Below the pieces are notes generated by a model. That model saw only the letters and a list, made by a program, of their open reading frames with translations, was not told the DNA's origin and searched no databases. From JANWLD01 sp036278875 (GTDB lineage: Bacteria > Patescibacteriota > Saccharimonadia > Saccharimonadales > 2-12-FULL-41-12), in assembly GCA_036278875.1 (NCBI GenBank), contig DASUKF010000014.1:1-14194 (forward strand): a DNA stretch of 14,194 nt, given 5' to 3'. Both the position numbers and the translations under genes were made by a program. Positions 11,909 to 14,194 of this stretch are shown here, in pieces. Within the stretch, counting starts at the first letter, position 1. Every line of letters begins with the position of its first letter.

Positions 11909-12598
11909 ATGCGTCTTCACAGGTTCTACACAGGACCCGATATAAGACTTAAAGAAGATTTCTGGCTTCATGACGAGCTGCTACTTTGGCAATGGCACAA
12001 GGTGCTAAGATTCCGAACGGGGCAGCAGATCGTATTGTTCGACGGCCAGGCTAAGCAGAGGCTCTATAAGATAGCCGAGATATCTAAGAATGAAGCACAT
12101 CTTCAACTGATTACGGATATGCCGCTCAAGCGCCCCAAGAGACATATCTATCTTTTCTGGAGCCTTCTCAAAAGAGAGAACAACGAGTACATAATCCAGA
12201 AGTGCACAGAGGTAGGCGTATCCAATTTTGTGCCTGTTATAAGCGAGCGTACGGTAAAAAAAGATTTCAATATGGCCAGGGCGCAGAAGATAGCCGTTGA
12301 AGCCAGCGAACAGTGCGGACGCACGGATATACCGCTTATACGGGAGCCGGTCCGTCTGGACAAGGTTCTGGAAGAATACCGGGACAAGCTTAAACTTATC
12401 ATCTGCGATGAAGGCGGTCCGGAAGACATCGACCTGGCGGATGATGACAGGACAGGTCTTTTCATCGGTCCGGAAGGCGGCTGGAGCGACCACGAACAAA
12501 AAATGTTTTCAGAATCCGGAATTATGGCTATGGGTTTGGGCGATTTTACGCTCAGGGCTGAAACGGCTGCGATTGTCGCCAGTAGTAAATTCTTGTAA
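11909..12598 (+). CDS. rsmE: 16S rRNA m3U1498 methyltransferase
   Basis: RsmE methylates N3 of U1498 of 16S rRNA in the assembled 30S subunit, using SAM and a SPOUT trefoil-knot fold. The 229-residue product begins MRLHRFYTGPD. It has the small N-terminal PUA-like domain with HKVLRFRTGQQIVLFDG, then the SPOUT domain with LLKRENNEYIIQKCTEVGVSNFVPVISERT, ASEQCGRTDIP, LFIGPEGGWSDHE and the knot end LGDFTLRAETAAIVA. All of these are standard for the family, whose members run to about 240 residues. It starts six bases after the heliorhodopsin stop, with AAGGG overlapping that stop codon, so it is likely co-transcribed with and dependent on the upstream promoter. Confidence 0.95.
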   Translation: MRLHRFYTGPDIRLKEDFWLHDELLLWQWHKVLRFRTGQQIVLFDGQAKQRLYKIAEISKNEAHLQLITDMPLKRPKRHIYLFWSLLKRENNEYIIQKCTEVGVSNFVPVISERTVKKDFNMARAQKIAVEASEQCGRTDIPLIREPVRLDKVLEEYRDKLKLIICDEGGPEDIDLADDDRTGLFIGPEGGWSDHEQKMFSESGIMAMGLGDFTLRAETAAIVASSKFL

Positions 12599-12614
12599 GC
12601 TAAGTATTAATATT

Positions 12615-13343
12615 ATGAGTTTCGGGATAATCGGTTACGGTTCGTTCGGTAAGTTCATTGCCGGTGTACTTTCTGAATTCGGCGACACGGTGATAGCAAG
12701 TCGGCGCGAGACAGATGTGCCTAGAGATGCTAAATACAAGGCAGCCGGTTTCGAAGAGGCCGCTTCCAGAAAAATCGTCATACTTGCTGTCGGTCTGGAT
12801 GCCCTGGAGGAAACAAGCCGTAAACTTGCTCCTCATGTCAGCGAAAAGACCATAGTGGTAGACGTTACATCGGTCAAATTAAAGCCTATAGATATATTGA
12901 CCAGGACTCTTGGCGGAAAGTGCAGGATACTGGCTACGCATCCTCTTTTCGGGCCGCATACCGTCCCCGGTGGCAAGCTTGCCGGCCAAAGTATAGTGGT
13001 CTGTCCTTATGAATTTGACGGTCGAGATAAGATAATGGACTTTTTGAAGAATAAGCTGGGCTTGAAAGTTATAGAAATGTCCGCTGAGGACCATGACAAG
13101 GAGATGGCATGGGTCCACGGCCTAACGTTTTTTGTAGGCAGGGGACTTATGGAACTTGATCCGCCGAAAAGCGGTCTGAGCACCGGATATTATCAAAAAC
13201 TGCTCGATTTGGTTGAGCTTGAGTCGTCACACAGTATAGAATTATTCAATACGGTGCAAAGAGGCAATCCTTATGCCGCCGATATAAGACGCGAGCTTAT
13301 AGGCCGGCTGGAAAGCATAGACGCGCAGTTAAAGGACAAATAA
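12615..13343 (+). CDS. tyrA: Prephenate/arogenate dehydrogenase (TyrA family)
   Basis: This enzyme makes 4-hydroxyphenylpyruvate (or tyrosine from arogenate) by NAD(P)-linked oxidative decarboxylation. The 242-residue product opens with the Rossmann motif GIIGYGSFG (4-12). It then has VVDVTSVK and the signature ATHPLFGPHTV with His109, the position of the catalytic His in the family. The helical C-terminal part includes HGLTFFVGRGL and ELESSHSIELFNTVQRGNPYA. It is a compact, single-domain form without an ACT domain or fused chorismate mutase. The cofactor choice and the prephenate or arogenate preference cannot be read here. ATG 12615 is chosen by homology. There is no Shine-Dalgarno sequence in the 16-nt AT-rich gap after rsmE. 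pheA follows one base after its stop. Confidence 0.92.
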   Translation: MSFGIIGYGSFGKFIAGVLSEFGDTVIASRRETDVPRDAKYKAAGFEEAASRKIVILAVGLDALEETSRKLAPHVSEKTIVVDVTSVKLKPIDILTRTLGGKCRILATHPLFGPHTVPGGKLAGQSIVVCPYEFDGRDKIMDFLKNKLGLKVIEMSAEDHDKEMAWVHGLTFFVGRGLMELDPPKSGLSTGYYQKLLDLVELESSHSIELFNTVQRGNPYAADIRRELIGRLESIDAQLKDK

Positions 13344-13344
13344 G

Positions 13345-14194
13345 ATGGATGAGATAAACGACATCAGAAAAAACATAGACGATATCGACGAAAAGATATT
13401 GGATCTTTTGAATAAGCGTGCCGAATGGGCGCTCAAGATAAAGAAGACCGATATGGGCAAGACGCCTATCCGGCCCGAAAGAGAAAGCAGTATAGTCCGC
13501 CGTCTCAGCGAGCAGAACAAAGGACCGCTGCCGGAAAAAGCGGTCAGGGAAGTATTTACCCAGATAATAGCTTCGTTCCGGGACGGTATGCAGCTGGAAA
13601 AACCGGTAAGCGTCAGTTTCCTGGGACCAAGTGGAAGCTACAGCGAAGAAGCTTCGGTTAAGCTTTTCGGCAGCACCATAACTTTGCAGTCCGAAGGCAG
13701 CATAGCCGACGTGGTACGGGCCGTTGAGACCGGCTCGGCTGACCTGGCAGTAGTACCGATTGAGAATTCCAGCGAAGGGCCGGTGATAGAAACGCATCGT
13801 CTGCTTCAGGGGACAGACGCCAAAATAGTTGCCGAGATAAGCTTGCCCGTGATTCACTGTCTGTTGGGCAATTCTGCCGATACAAAAAGTATCAGGGCGA
13901 TATATGCCCACCCGCAGGCCCTGGGGCAATGCCGCAATTGGCTGGCGACGCACCTTCCCGGTATCAAGCAGGTGCCATGCTCCAGTAATTCCGCCGCGGC
14001 GGAACTGGCAGCCAAGAACGGCGATTCCGCCGCCATAGCCAGCAAAAAAGCTGCAGAGATATACGGACTTAATCTACTGGAGACCGGTATAAATGATCAG
14101 CCGGGCAATGAAACGAGGTTCGTAGCCTTGGGCAAGCTGGATACACAGCCCACGGGCAATGACAAGACATCCCTTGTAATAGTCCTGGCCGATA
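13345..14194 (+). CDS. pheA: Chorismate mutase / prephenate dehydratase (P-protein), 3' end outside window
   Basis: This bifunctional enzyme converts chorismate to prephenate and then phenylpyruvate. About 283 codons are present and the gene continues past the right edge. Residues 1 to about 88 are an AroQ-type chorismate mutase (IRKNIDDIDEKILDLLNKR, then RPERESSIVRRL). From about 90 to 268 comes prephenate dehydratase, with SFLGPSGSYSEEA, VVPIENSSEGPVIETHRLL, SSNSAAAELAAKNG and the catalytic NETRFVALG (T257-R258-F259). The last visible residues (KTSLVIVLAD) look like the first strand of the ACT domain used for phenylalanine feedback. The ATG lies one base after the tyrA stop, with AAAGGA upstream, so the two terminal aromatic pathway genes are closely coupled. 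The reader has both the Tyr and the Phe branch here, but no upstream shikimate genes. Confidence 0.95.
   Translation, partial: MDEINDIRKNIDDIDEKILDLLNKRAEWALKIKKTDMGKTPIRPERESSIVRRLSEQNKGPLPEKAVREVFTQIIASFRDGMQLEKPVSVSFLGPSGSYSEEASVKLFGSTITLQSEGSIADVVRAVETGSADLAVVPIENSSEGPVIETHRLLQGTDAKIVAEISLPVIHCLLGNSADTKSIRAIYAHPQALGQCRNWLATHLPGIKQVPCSSNSAAAELAAKNGDSAAIASKKAAEIYGLNLLETGINDQPGNETRFVALGKLDTQPTGNDKTSLVIVLAD

Noticed and set aside
12297..12614. N-terminal extension of the TyrA frame into rsmE
   Set aside because: It is simply open in another frame inside rsmE. The TyrA Rossmann motif begins right after ATG 12615.
13297..13953. 218-codon minus-strand open frame opposite tyrA/pheA
   Set aside because: It is a mirror frame of a strongly conserved enzyme, with no start signals.
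1..14194. Mobile elements, CRISPR arrays, tRNA or rRNA genes
   Set aside because: No transposase, direct-repeat array, tRNA cloverleaf or rRNA sequence was seen on either strand. Genes and gaps form an ordinary compact chromosome segment.

Overview
The window looks like an ordinary chromosomal stretch from a small-genome bacterium of the Patescibacteria (Candidate Phyla Radiation). Saccharibacteria is the best guess, based on the family resemblance of S2, L31 and ProS, but it is not proven. Support comes from a class I (archaeal-type) lysyl-tRNA synthetase, a short 200-residue EF-Ts, an rpsB-tsf-frr cluster without pyrH, tightly packed genes and heavy use of ATA for isoleucine. TGA is a normal stop here (rpsB, tsf, greA and the CPBP gene all end with it), so the lineage is not one that recodes TGA as glycine.

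Layout. Positions 1-1202, minus strand: prfA (cut by the window edge) and rpmE. Positions 1368-3240, plus strand: the translation operon rpsB-tsf-frr, joined by TGATG overlaps and preceded by a foldable leader. Positions 3274-5192: rseP and a CPBP-family membrane protease, translationally coupled. Positions 5189-7948: a proline module of promoter, short proline-rich leader peptide, mutually exclusive RNA hairpins ending in a terminator, a glutamate 5-kinase-like proB, and proS. Positions 8039-8500: greA. Positions 8551-10409: class I lysK and a DUF427 gene. Positions 10406-10945, minus strand: msrA, divergent from a gene at 11027-11902 that I identify as a heliorhodopsin. The heliorhodopsin is followed closely by rsmE, a TyrA-type prephenate dehydrogenase and a PheA-type chorismate mutase/prephenate dehydratase (cut by the right edge).

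Two observations stand out. First, the region 5226-5349 has every part of a classical ribosome-mediated attenuator for proline. A 16-codon leader ends I-L-P-P-A-P-V-stop. Strand 1 pairs with strand 2, strand 2 pairs perfectly over 8 bp with strand 3, and strand 3 forms a UNCG-capped terminator with strand 4 and six Ts. It sits directly before proB and proS. Second, the 291-residue membrane protein aligns almost without gaps from TM3 to TM7 with heliorhodopsin 48C12 and keeps the retinal lysine (K278). However, the canonical Glu counterion is Ser144, and the serine four residues before the lysine is Asp274, as if the counterion had moved from TM3 to TM7. Its promoter region is shared with msrA and carries a 9-bp inverted repeat.

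Several genes (prfA, rseP, the proline leader, lysK, msrA) have a -10-like hexamer ending only 6-9 nt before the ATG and no Shine-Dalgarno sequence, which suggests leaderless transcripts. Genes inside operons, and greA, have clear Shine-Dalgarno sequences. No tRNA, rRNA, CRISPR array, insertion sequence or integration site was seen. The longest gene-free gaps are 1203-1367 and 5193-5378, and both are described below.
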